64,000 bases of DNA from Malus domestica (lineage: Eukaryota; Streptophyta; Magnoliopsida; Rosales; Rosaceae): the NCBI RefSeq assembly GCF_042453785.1, contig NC_091673.1:6655001-6719000 (forward strand). Direction: 5' to 3'. Shown piece by piece: positions 1 through 10,179 of the stretch (position 1 is the stretch's first letter; every line of letters begins with the position of its first letter). Below the pieces are notes generated by a model, which was not told where the DNA came from, did not search any database, and saw only the letters and a list, made by a program, of their open reading frames with translations. The translations under genes and the position numbers were made by a program.

Positions 1-2064
1 CGGTAAAAGGTTTTCGTTCAGATTGAATTCACATACTCGTTGTTTCTCGTGTGCGCTGAACACAATACATTCCGTATCAGGGATTTTGCTGCTGCTAATA
101 TGATAGGAGCCAAAGGCATGCTGGGGAAGTCATGGCCTGACTTAGATATGCTACCGTTGGGATGGCTTAGTGCACCAGGTTATTGGACTCAGGATTCCCC
201 TTTCATTCATATGGCAAATTGGCAATGAATATTTTCCTTTCGATATTCTTAGATATACAACGTTTTCAAGTGCCAAAACAATTGGTTTAATATCTAGGAC
301 CAACATTGTCCATGCTAATAACGCTGAGCAACTTCAACCGGATGGTTCTAGATTTAATCTTTTTAACGCGGTTCAGGGTTATCTTCTGGCAATTTCAGAT
401 TTCTTAAATGCACCTTATTAGCTCCAACTGTTGAAATTTGAGTTCTATATTTGATGAATGGTTCTCGTTGAAACATTAGAAACAAATGACGGTCCACACA
501 GATGGTCGAATCTCAATTTAGATGAGCAAAGAACACAGGTGTGTACATAGACAAGTTCGTTTTTAAGTCCTTGATTTTCCCTGAGCAATCCTTTTGACCT
601 TGTGCTTTTGTTTTCACAGATGACTTTGTGGTCTATGGCCAAGTCTCCTATCATGTTTGGAGGAGATTTGAGAAAACTTACAGATGAATTAATGAGAATG
701 CTCACAGATGATGCCTTGCTGGACATAAATTCTTTTAGCTCAAATAATAGGGAGGTATGATGAAAAACGTAATTTCGTAAAATCCTGAGACTTGCTCATG
801 ATATCAACATAAAATCTTGATTTCTTGCATTTGCAGTTTACACTCTTTACAAGTAATGTGAGCACAGCCGTTAAGCAAGATGATCGAGTTCGCACCAAGC
901 AATCAAGAAGACATCTGACAAACTCAAAAACTTCAAATACACATTCTCTCGGCCTCACTACCTGTGCAGATGCGAAAGCAATTGGTTGGTCTGCTCAAGC
1001 TCTTGACCGAGATCTTGAACACATCTGCTGGAGAGATAACTCAAGGAGCAAACACCGGGCACCTTTTTGCTTAAACAAAAGAGATTCTCTCTTGGCAATG
1101 TAATATTTCTTTATCTTTTGCAGATCCATTATTCTCAATTTTATTATGTTTACTTGCACAGTTACGATTTTTGATTAATCTGGTTTCAATGCTGATATAG
1201 AGATGAAGACATAACGGACAAACAGCGATATCAGGGGAAGGTCAATTTATTAGCAAGTGATAGAAAGGACCTTTGCTTGCATGCTTCTCCTACACAAAAG
1301 GTTACTTCAAAGGACGTTAAGAGAGGTTTCTTTTCACCTTGTAGATGGGATGCGAACCAGGTATCTTAAGTCCCGATTCATAGATCTTTTGAATTCTATA
1401 CAGAAGTGATATCATACATAGATACACCACTGAGAGTTCAATCTGAACTAGCTGCACGCAATGCATGATCCCGCGGATGAGCGACTTTTTGAAGTGACGT
1501 ATCTGATCTTAACAGATGTGGGAGTTGAACCCCAATGGAACCTTGGTGAATAGTTATTCCGGCCTCTGCGCAAGAATTGATTCTTTTGAAGGTAATAAAC
1601 TAAAACGCGAGTGCCTCTTCATACATTGATGCTGTCAGCGAGTCTTGAAATTATGTTTGCATCACGGTCTTAAGTCTCAACTTACAAGTTGATCACATGT
1701 TCAGATAACAAAGCCGTCACTGATGTTGCTCGCTCTTGGATTGCAACTGGAACACCAGGTCATGCCGCGATTTCCTCAACTCTTTTTTCTCTATCGATGT
1801 CAATACAATGCAACTAATTCTGTTTGCGATTCTGCAATTACAGATGAAGTATACGTAGCGTTTTTCAATCTGGTTGGCGACTGGGCTACTATAACCGCGC
1901 AAAAAGCAGACATAGCCAAAGAACTTCCAATGACGAAATTGGCCAGCGGTTCGTGCAGGGGAATAGAAGAATGGACCGGACAAGACTTGGGGATTGTAGG
2001 CGACACAATTTCAGTTTCGGTTCCGTCGCACGGGGCTGCTCTGATTATCCTGACCTGCAGTTAG
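1..2064 (+). CDS. alpha-galactosidase-like (GH27, melibiase family) gene, 3' part
   Basis: Partial gene entering from the left edge. I join exons 81-178, 480-538, 620-754, 837-1099, 1201-1360, 1516-1591, 1705-1758 and 1844-2064. All introns are GT-AG and reading phases agree throughout, giving 354 C-terminal residues ending in TAA... TAG-type stop at 2062-2064. Bases 1-2 are probably the end of the preceding exon. Family motifs visible are SWPDLDMLPLG (first full exon), LWSMAKSPIMFGGDLRKL (third exon) and INSFSSNN, all typical of plant melibiase-family proteins. The later exons hold a ricin-like/beta-rich stretch with MWELNPNGTLVNSYSGLC, and the last two form the C-terminal beta domain (VYVAFFNL). 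Members hydrolyse terminal alpha-D-galactose or beta-L-arabinopyranose residues in cell-wall or secreted glycans. The catalytic-nucleophile exons lie outside the window, so activity cannot be judged. No frameshift is needed. Confidence 0.85.
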
Positions 2065-2366
2065 TGCAGTATAATCCAGAGCCTTTTTGGGTCTAGTTTT
2101 GCTTGTTTCTCCTTCCCCTTCTTTCTTTATCTGCAAGTAAAAGGGAAAAGGGGAGTGGCACATGCTGTAATATATGTGATATGCAGGCCCCATCATGGAA
2201 GGAAAAATATTCACCTTTGAGAATGAAGGAATAAGATTGTCTTCACTTTATATACGACATGTGTTCTTATTTTGGTTGGTGGAGGCTAAAATCTATCTTT
2301 TTCGTTATTTTTATGTTATGAGGTCATGCCTAGTGTCATCTGATTGTCACTGTCACAGCATCCTCT
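2065..2366. other. 3' UTR and downstream flank of the GH27 gene
   Basis: No further coding region was found. The first part is probably 3' UTR, pyrimidine-rich around 2100-2140. No clear polyadenylation motif was picked out. Confidence 0.4.
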
Positions 2367-2560
2367 TCGGATTCTTTTGATAAGAATCTTAGTGATATGT
2401 GAATCGTGTATGTTTATCATATATTGTACGGTTAGTTTTTATTAAGTACAGTTAGTGTTTAATTTTAAATAAAAATATTTAAAATAATTTCTGATCGCAC
2501 GATATTCGATAAACGGAATGAATTAACAGATCCTTGAAATTCTCACAAAGAGTGTCCAGC
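2367..2560. repeat. MITE, copy 1 (GGATCC-rich inverted ends)
   Basis: About 190 bp, related to a second copy at 5817-6012. Both share an internal AT-rich block (GTTTAATTTTAAATAAAAATATTT at copy 1 ~2455-2480; quoted here only as a landmark in two parts: GTTTAATTTTAAA, TAAAAATATTT) and ends rich in GGATC/CCTCACAAAGAG. The inverted ends are clearer in copy 2. Ends are approximate. Confidence 0.55.
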
Positions 2561-2830
2561 GAGGATCGAGATTTGTCAAACATAATTCAATGATTTTGTA
2601 AATCACCGCATGATATGTACAAATTTAAAGAAAAGAAACACAAATGCTTCCAAGAATGTTACATCACTAGCTGCACATTATGTACATTTTTGGATAATTT
2701 TGCGATTACAAAGGTGAATACGACATATCAAACGCGATCTAAAATAAGGACAAAAATAAGATTTTGAACGAGAATAAAGTGTAACACTAATTGTAGGGTT
2801 GCTTATAATCATGAGTTGCAAGAAATAATT

Positions 2831-3795
2831 AGTGGATTTGGCTACGTAAGCACACAAGTCATAACATTGTAAAAAGAATTTATAAATAATTAGTCATTTA
2901 AGTATGGGAGCATGATTATGTTATATTATTATTGTCCTAGTTAGACTAAGTTTACTTAATTATATGAGTATATTCTCTGAATCTATGTTTTGGTTATTGG
3001 TTTGGTGTGTAGAACAGTATTCAGGGGAGGAGACCATCGTCTATAGAGATCACATGTCATCCAGTAGCAGATTTAAAATTTAAATTTTGGGGTTTTAGTG
3101 TTAAATATAAAAAAATTTAAATGGAAACAAAGCATAAAGCGCGCAAAAGAATTCATTTTATTCACTGTGGTATTTCGTTTAACACTTGGTGGATTTGTTG
3201 TTGTCAGTTAAACCATATTACACACATGTCAACCGTTATCAATGTATGACAAAGTAATATGATGAATAATATAGAGAGAATTTGTTAAGTGATGTTGACA
3301 CAAAGTGCTGAGATATTAGTGGATTTGGCTGCGTAAGCACACAAGTCATAACATTGTGAAAAGAATTTATAAATAATTAGTCATTGAAGTATGGGAGTAT
3401 GATTATGTTATATTATTATTGTCCTAGTTAGATTAAGTTTACTTAATTGTATGAGTATATTCTCTGAATCTATGTTTTGGTTATTGGTTTGGTGTGTAGA
3501 ACAGTATTCAGGGGAGGAGACCATCTTCTATAGAGATCACATGGCATCCAGTAGTGGATTTAAAATTTGAATTTTGGGGTTTTAGTGTTAAATATAAAAA
3601 ATTATAAATAGAAACAAAGTATAAAGCGCGCAAAAGAATTCAGTTTATTAATTGCGGTATTTCGTTTAACACTTGGTAAACTTATTATTGTCAGTCAAAC
3701 CATATTGCGCACAAGTCAACAGTTTTCAACATATGGCAAAGCAATATGATGAATAATATAGAGAATTTGTTAAGTGATGTTGACACTAAATGTTG
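2831..3795. repeat. tandem direct duplication, two units of ~486 bp
   Basis: Unit 1 runs 2831-3316 and unit 2 3317-~3795. Both begin with AGTGGATTTGGCT and end with GTTAAGTGATGTTGACAC. The units differ by scattered substitutions and small indels, so the duplication is not very recent. No ORF of note lies inside. Confidence 0.8.
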
Positions 3796-4330
3796 GGATA
3801 TGCCCTAACATGTATTACATCAAACATTTAGTAGGCATAAAAGAAAACCATACCAAACATTCAGAGGTCTTCGAAAGATCATCACATTTATACATTCCAC
3901 TTGGATCTCTATTTCCATCGCCCCTGATGGCATCTACAAGATATTTTGTTTCCTGTCTTAGGGTGAGTGAGACTGAACTCTAACTACACAAACTTACTAA
4001 AAAAATAATTGGACAATTTCGATCATCAAATCACATTGCAACATTGAGATGAAATAAAGTATCACGTAATTAGTATTAATTGTTTTCTATATACCCATAA
4101 AAAATATAAATATATTTCTCGCAAATGACATTCGATTATGTGTATGCATTCTAGCACATGTTTAATTTTCACTGATTCTCTTCTCTTAACAACTAACTAT
4201 TTAAATCAATAACACCGTTACTCTATCAAAAGTCAATTTAATCCCAAAAAAATGAAGTCCAAAATACGTACGACTTCAATTTTGTAATGCTTGGCGGCTC
4301 GTATCGACTCTTCCTCGTGGCGACCTATTG
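3796..4330. other. intergenic, AT-rich
   Basis: No gene, RNA or element recognised between the tandem duplication and the SufE2 promoter. Confidence 0.5.
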
Positions 4331-4332
4331 AA

Positions 4333-4354
4333 CCAATCCCTCCTGTATAAATAT
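4333..4354 (+). promoter_or_regulatory. CCAAT box and TATA box upstream of the SufE2-like gene
   Basis: CCAAT at 4333-4337 is followed by TATAAATAT at 4346-4354, about 140 bp before the start codon at 4493. This leaves room for a CT-rich 5' UTR (4370-4490). Assignment rests on motif and position only. Confidence 0.5.
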
Positions 4355-4492
4355 CGTCATTTTTCACTCTGCTCTATCCTCTCATTGAAACTTTCGCGGC
4401 AAACAACGAGGGAAGACGGTGCGCATCTCCAATTTTCTTGCTCTCCATAACTTCCAGTTTCCCACTTTCCATCACTTTCTCTCCATCCAAAC

Positions 4493-5203
4493 ATGAACGC
4501 CACCGCATTTACAACAACAACACTCCCTCATTTCTCCTCCGCCCGCTCCGCCGCCGCCGAGTCATCGTCAAACCGCCAATTCCACAACCCTGTACCCGCC
4601 AAATTGAAACTCGACACCCAAGACAACAACATAAATTTCTTGTCCATCAAATGCATCCCCAGTCGAGGAATTCGAATCCCGAACGCGTTGGCTCTGACGG
4701 CGACGCAGGCTCGGCCGTCGAAGCCCACGGAGCAGGTGGCCGACAAGCTGAAACGCCTCGTTTTGGAATTCAAGTCTCTGTCGGAGCCAATTGACCGCGT
4801 GAAGCGGCTACTACACTACGCGGCGAGGCTCCCGCCGCACAGTGAGTGTGCGCGGAAGCCGGAGAGCCGGGTCCAGGGGTGCTCGACGCAGGTGTGGGTG
4901 GAGGCAGAGATGGACGAGGTGGGGAGGATGAGGTTCCGGGCGGACAGCGACTCGGAGATCGCAAAGGGGTTCTGCTCGTGCCTGATGTGGTTGCTGGACG
5001 GCGCGGAGGCGCGTGAGGTTCTGGCGGTGGAGGCGCGGGATTTGGACGACGTGAATGTGGGGGTGTACGGGAAGGTCAATTCGAGAGTGAACACGTGGCA
5101 CAGCGTGCTGCTGGCGATGCAGAGGAAGACTCAGGCTTTGGTGGCGGAGCGAGAGCAGGGGATGCGGGGTGCTAATTCTTTCCTTGACGAGGTCAATGGT
5201 TAA
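4493..5203 (+). CDS. SUFE2: SufE-like protein 2, chloroplastic
   Basis: Single-exon ORF of 236 codons. Residues 1-~70 are rich in Ser/Thr/Ala with few acidic residues, as in a plastid transit peptide. Residues ~78-225 are a SufE domain (VADKLKRLVLEFKSLSEP, then RVQGCSTQVWVEA). Cys130 in the GCSTQVW loop matches the SufE cysteine that accepts persulfide sulfur from the cysteine desulfurase (NFS2 in plastids) for Fe-S cluster assembly. The protein ends after the SufE domain, without the BolA domain of SufE1 or the NadA domain of SufE3, which fits SufE2. The start at 4493 is the first in-frame ATG after a CT-rich leader. The coding region is GC-rich compared with its AT-rich surroundings, as often seen in intronless plastid-targeted genes. 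Confidence 0.88.
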   Translation: MNATAFTTTTLPHFSSARSAAAESSSNRQFHNPVPAKLKLDTQDNNINFLSIKCIPSRGIRIPNALALTATQARPSKPTEQVADKLKRLVLEFKSLSEPIDRVKRLLHYAARLPPHSECARKPESRVQGCSTQVWVEAEMDEVGRMRFRADSDSEIAKGFCSCLMWLLDGAEAREVLAVEARDLDDVNVGVYGKVNSRVNTWHSVLLAMQRKTQALVAEREQGMRGANSFLDEVNG

Positions 5204-5690
5204 GCCATCACTATTTTGTTTTTGGTAAGCGATATTGGCGCGAAAGGGTAAATCGACTTGGTGAGACGATAGTTGAATTCTGGACTTTGGATGCAAAGTA
5301 ATTGAGATACAAGTCCCTCAATAGTTTTGGTGACTTGTGAATTAAGTTAGCTGAATTTGAAGCATATTATTATGTGTTAGTGAAATATGGTGCGTCGAAA
5401 CAAATTTAGGCTTCTCACACATCCCTTGATAATTTATGTCTGTTGATCTTCTTCAATTCATTCGATCTGACAGTCGAAAATTAAAAATATATGTGAGAAG
5501 TAAAATGAGATGTGTGGATATCACACCCCATATATTGTGTAGTATTGGAATATGGGCGCGGAGTTGCTGATGTCGGGAAGTACGGTTTTTTGAAAAATAG
5601 GGGAATATATGTGAAGTTGGAAGGTGTTTAGTGGAATAATGTTTGTTGTTTTCAAAAAAGAAGCAATGAAAATAATTTGGTTTGTAGAGT
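5204..5690. other. 3' flank of the SufE2 gene
   Basis: No gene recognised. A short motif around 5430-5480 (TTGATCTTCTTCAATTCATT) recurs in related form near 12990-13020 downstream of eIF4B, so part of this may be a dispersed repeat. Confidence 0.4.
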
Positions 5691-5694
5691 ATAG

Positions 5695-6790
5695 ATGTTT
5701 TTTTTATTTTTTTATTTTTTTGAACAAAGGAAAACTTCATTACCAACAAAACAAATTTTTATAAACAAAAACCCAAATTCAAACAATGGGCAAGACTAAA
5801 ACCAACAGAATCCTCTCCGGATCTTTTTGGTAAGGATCTTGGGGATCAATAAATCGTGTCCGTTTATCGTATATCGTGTGATCAATTTTTGTCAGATACT
5901 GTTTGTATTTAATTTTAAATAAAAATATTTATAATAATTTATAACCGCATGATGGAGGATGAACATATATGATTCACAGATCCCCTGAATCCTCACAAAG
6001 AGGATCCGGATTTAGACTAAAAGATGGACCTCAAAGCCAAAAAAACCCAACCCAAAGGTTAAGCCCACAACAAGCACAAAGAAACACACAAAAAACAAAC
6101 TATACATAGAAGGGAAAAACGCTCGCTGCACTGTTGCTGCCACAACAAACACACAATCGCTGCCCCAGAAGCACCATAGACCAAGCAGCAAGAAACTCAG
6201 AAGTGAAAAAGAAAAGCAGCCGCATCATTCTCTAAGGACCACCACAGCAACCTCCGCCATAAAACAAAGGAAGCACGCAGGAAGAGAGATCCCACGAGCA
6301 ACATTGCTGACAAAAGCAACGACTGGGAAGGACCAACAAAGGTGGTGGCGCGACCACCCAAGTTAAAGCTTTACACACCCTCTCATAGATCCGCGGTAAA
6401 ACGCCGGAAACACTGACAATACCCAAAAGGAATTAAGTATGATTCGAGAGATGATGGAGCCAAAACATGAAATTAATGAAGGGAAAATTAGTGAGGAAAA
6501 AAGACAACACGGAGGTTTGGGAAAAGGGGGAGGATGGAACCAAAGGATGCAATTGATGGAGGGAAAAGGATGGAGGAGAAAGGGGACATTGAGGCTTGGG
6601 TTAAAGTGCTCAAAGGGATGGGAGCACGGACAAGGAGAGAAAAAGGAGAAGGAGAACAAGAAGGGCAGGCAACGGGACTGCCATCGACCCTAGACAAAAT
6701 TTGGGACCTATGGCGACGCTAATCTATGAAACGAAAGAACACTCACACAATAGTGAGAAAAACTCTCACCGGAGGAGAGAAGAAGCTCTC
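5695..6790 (-). mobile_element. internally deleted LINE-like (non-LTR) element
   Basis: Read on the - strand it starts with a CT-rich leader (~6790-6690) and an ATG-led C/P/S-rich ORF start, loses any recognisable RT, and ends with TTTTCCTTTGTTC followed by an A-rich tail (T-rich on + at 5698-5722). This is the look of a plant L1-type 3' end. No target duplication was found, so the extent is approximate. A MITE lies inside it (5817-6012). Confidence 0.4.
5817..6012. repeat. MITE, copy 2
   Basis: Left end CCGGATCTTTTTGGTAAGG aligns with the reverse complement of the right end (GGATCCTCTTTGTGAGGATT), giving imperfect inverted ends of about 36 bp. It is related to the copy at 2367-2560 and sits within the LINE-like element. 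Confidence 0.6.
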
Positions 6791-6795
6791 ACATG

Positions 6796-6917
6796 TGTTA
6801 TGATCCCACATCGGCTACACCAGAAATGGTGTAGTGGTACTTAAGTCCTTGGGGTCCTCCCAGCTATTAGACTAGTCTTTTGGGTTGAGCTTTTTCCTTG
6901 GGCTTAAGTACCTAACA
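6796..6917. mobile_element. 122-bp solo LTR (TRIM-like)
   Basis: Begins TGTTATGATCCCACATCGG and ends AAGTACCTAACA, so the ends are TG...CA. It is flanked by a perfect 5-bp target duplication ACATG (6791-6795 and 6918-6922). The very short LTR suggests a terminal-repeat-in-miniature element that has lost its inside by LTR-LTR recombination. Confidence 0.8.
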
Positions 6918-6922
6918 ACATG

Positions 6923-9194
6923 AGGAGAGAGTAAATTTGAGTATGGTCCTTTTCATGCAACACACACGTATCTATTTATATGTGGTGGTATTTAGGATCT
7001 AAATGATATGAACTTTTCATGAACCATGATTAAAACGGTAAACTTTGCTGCAATTATAGTCATTACACTAACTAAACATTGATGAATGACTACTCCCAAT
7101 ACTCTACGCTGAAAACCGAAGGTTTATCTGCAACTATCCTTGAGTTGTGCCTCAACAGGGAGGTGGGCTGGTCTTAGTAGCGATGGTGGCACGTTAAGGA
7201 AGGAAATTGGATGGAGAAATTTGAGTGAAGTTGTTGAATTTGCGTGAAATAGGTTTGAAATGGAGGAAAAATCCTATCTTTCTCAAGCGTTGAGTGAGCA
7301 AAATCTGGTATGTTACAAATCTCATTGCTTGTATGTAAGAAAGATGTGTACAACATGTTGTCAAATTATCAGAAAGACGAGTAAAAAGTCCATCTCCAAT
7401 AACACTATATGGTTTCCAGCATGTTAATTAGTACATACACAATCTGACAGGTGTGATGTTTAATCACAAAAAGCTCGTATTAGTTAGTGTGAAATTAAAA
7501 TATTTAAACAATTTTTCTGCTCTATCTCTAGTTGACGTGGAATATTTCAACACAGATTTCAACAAAACTGAATTTTTAACCAATCATGTGATGAGTGAGG
7601 ATGTAGAGAGAGCGCATCCAATTAGAAAGTACAAAGCTTTTAGTTTTGGTTACAAAAAGTAGAGTTTCCGCACAACCTTTGCCTCCTCCTATCATATAGC
7701 TTTAGAGGGAGCATTTGATCAAGTTGAGTATCGAGGGTACGTTCCATTTATTCCAAAATTGTGTGGCGCTGGGATGTTTGTCCTCGCCTATATTTATTCA
7801 TTCCCCTTTTACCTCCACAACAAGAAAGCTTTCCACCCCCACACTCCCCACTTTTAAAGCAATCAGATTCAATTTGCAAAAACGATAAATTTACGAAAAA
7901 TTATTAATTTTTCCTTCATTAATATTAATATTATTACATGACATACTGACTTATGTGTATTTTTTTTAAGGAAGACAACTGGTGGCAAACCATGGTTATC
8001 CACCCATTTCGGGGGCCAATAAGACTTACAAAGGCATTTCAGCCTTCCCATGGTCACAAGTCTGGCTATCACACTAGCAACGGATTTCAAAACCGAGACG
8101 ACTTATGTTTTAGATAAATAAAAAAATACGGAATAGGATTCTCTCTCATACGAATCCCCTTCCATTCCCTCCTATTCTTTTTTCACCTTTCATTTTTTGT
8201 TTATAAAAAATATTAACATAAAATGTTGACGTAGCTTAATTGTGGCCGAGAACAGAGAGCTGAGAAGGTGAGTCCAAAAACATTATTCACAATCAAAATG
8301 CAATGTGCTTTCACATGGCAGATTGGTGAAACGGGCCAAACCTATAAATTAAAAGTATAAAAAAAATCGAAAAACTCTCATTGAATTTTCGATAATAGAG
8401 GTTATTTTTTTAATGGTTATACTGTGAATACTAACTATTTAAATTATATTTTAAAACCATATAATGTGATTGTTAATAATTAAATTCTTACTTAATTATT
8501 AATTAATTTACTTATTTTCTATTTGAAAAACATTACATAATTTACAAATTTAATATTTAATTTCTTTAACTTTCAAAAAGAAAAAAGCGCAATATAAAGA
8601 GCATCACAACTGTTAACTACAAAGAAGTCAAAAAGCAGCGGACAGCAAACCCACACCACAAAAACAAGCAAGTAAAGTATTTTTCTTCATCATTATATAA
8701 CTATGATGTAATGGACATTATATATTTTATTATATAGTCACATGTTCTTTTACTTAATTTTAGTTAATTTCAAATAAAAGATTATTTTTTTAATTAAAAA
8801 AATTAAAATTAAATGAAATAACAAGTAACGCATGATTAGATATATAATAGGCATACACTATGATTTACGATAATGAGCAAAAATTCTCCCATGAACCTCC
8901 CCAGCTCTCCAAACTTGATGAGTCCCACGACTCACTCGGGGCCCGCAAAACCAACGGTTCCAGTTCGACCTCGCGGCCCCATTTTCCCTACCAGACCGCC
9001 CTAAGAAAACGCCACGTAGTTGATTAGCTGGTGAGTTGTGTGTCTAGCTTGTGTTTCTGGCTCAGTACAACTGTACATCATCATCCAACACACACACAAA
9101 CGCTCACGCGCCCACTATCGCACTCGCCAACTGTTGCCTTTCCCTCTACGTCGCACGTTCTCGGAACTCCACTTTCTATTTTCTTTTTATTAAT
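6923..9194. other. 2.3 kb with no recognised gene
   Basis: AT-rich intergenic DNA. A short open stretch on the - strand near 7970-8090 and one on + at 7453-7662 have no family I recognise and no splice or promoter context. 9030-9180 is C-rich and may once have been promoter or 5' UTR of the eIF4B gene, now separated from it by the element at 9195-10037. Confidence 0.4.
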
Positions 9195-10037
9195 GGGTAT
9201 TTATCACAAATAATCTTTTAAATTGATCCATCCCATCTGTTCTTGAAATTGAAAATCGATGTCGCAAATCAATGTAGTCTTTCCTTCATAATTCCGTTAA
9301 AAATTCTTTTATGTGCTGATGTGGCAGGTGATGTGGCATATTTTATATTAAAAAATTAATAAAATATTATTAAAAACTAAAAAAAATCATTTAATAATTT
9401 TTAAATGTTAAAATAATAATTAATTATTAAAAAAAAAAAAAAACCCATGTTTGTCAACCCGCCGTCCCCTTCTCCCCCACCCCCAGCAACAACCCGAAGA
9501 CCATGTTCGTCATCCCCCTCGTCATCCCCCCCGGCGGACCCCTTCTCCCCCACCCCCTGCACCCAGAAGAAGAAGAAGAAGAAAGGAAAAAAAAAAAACC
9601 CCAATTTATTCTTCCCCCCACCCTCTGCAACCCACAAAGAAAGAAAGAAAGAACGAAGAAGAAGAAGAAGGAAAAAAAAAAAAAAACCAAGTTCGCTGCA
9701 ATCCAGAAAGAAAAAGAGAAGAAGAAGAAGAAACCCAAGTTTGCTGCAATCCAGAAAGAAGAAGAAGAAAAAAAAAAAAAAAAAAACCCAAGTTCGCTGC
9801 AATACAGAAAGAAGAAGAAGAAAAATATATATATATATATATTAAATGATTTTTTTTAATTTTTAATAATATTTTTTTAGTTTTTTAATATAAAATATGC
9901 CACATCATTTATCACATCAGCATATAACATAATTACGACGGAAGGACTACATTAATTTACGACATTCAATTCTTTGATTGATTTTCAATTTCATAGACCT
10001 ATGAGTCAATTTAAGGAACAATTTGTAATTAAAATCC
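9195..10037. mobile_element. Mutator-like foldback element (MULE-type MITE), 843 bp
   Basis: The left end GGGTATTTATCACAAATAAT and the reverse complement of the right end (GGATTTTAATTACAAATTGT) start imperfect terminal inverted repeats of about 210 bp. A perfect 9-bp target duplication TTTATTAAT flanks it (9186-9194, 10038-10046), as expected for Mutator-superfamily insertion. The core (9430-9830) is not transposase. It is C-rich then an A/G-rich GAA/GAAA tract, with three copies of a ~55-bp unit containing TTCGCTGCAATCCAGAAAGA or close variants (near 9685, 9740 and 9795), followed by (TA)n. Homopolymer-rich ORFs on both strands here are repeat artefacts. Confidence 0.85.
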
Positions 10038-10179
10038 TTTATTAATTTCATTTTTTTTTAAATAAAACCACTTTTTATATTAATTTCGCCTTCGTCTCTT
10101 ACCATTTTTTTTGAAATTTTCTGGTTCCTTTCTCCCTTTCATTTCGAACTGCGATTTCAGATCTCGCAAACCGTCGACG

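Noticed and set aside
1723-1843. Frameshift in the GH27 gene between the 'DVARSWIATG' and 'DEVYVAFFNL' frames
   Set aside because: An 85-bp GT-AG intron (1759-1843) restores phase exactly, so no frameshift is needed.
4528-5296. Long antisense ORFs over the SufE2 gene
   Set aside because: Shadows of a GC-rich coding exon. The sense frame has the family motifs.
9401-9859. Several 118-133-codon ORFs on both strands rich in Lys/Arg/Glu or Phe/Leu/Ser
   Set aside because: They are translations of GAA/AAG and poly(A) tracts inside the foldback element, with no domain or splice context.
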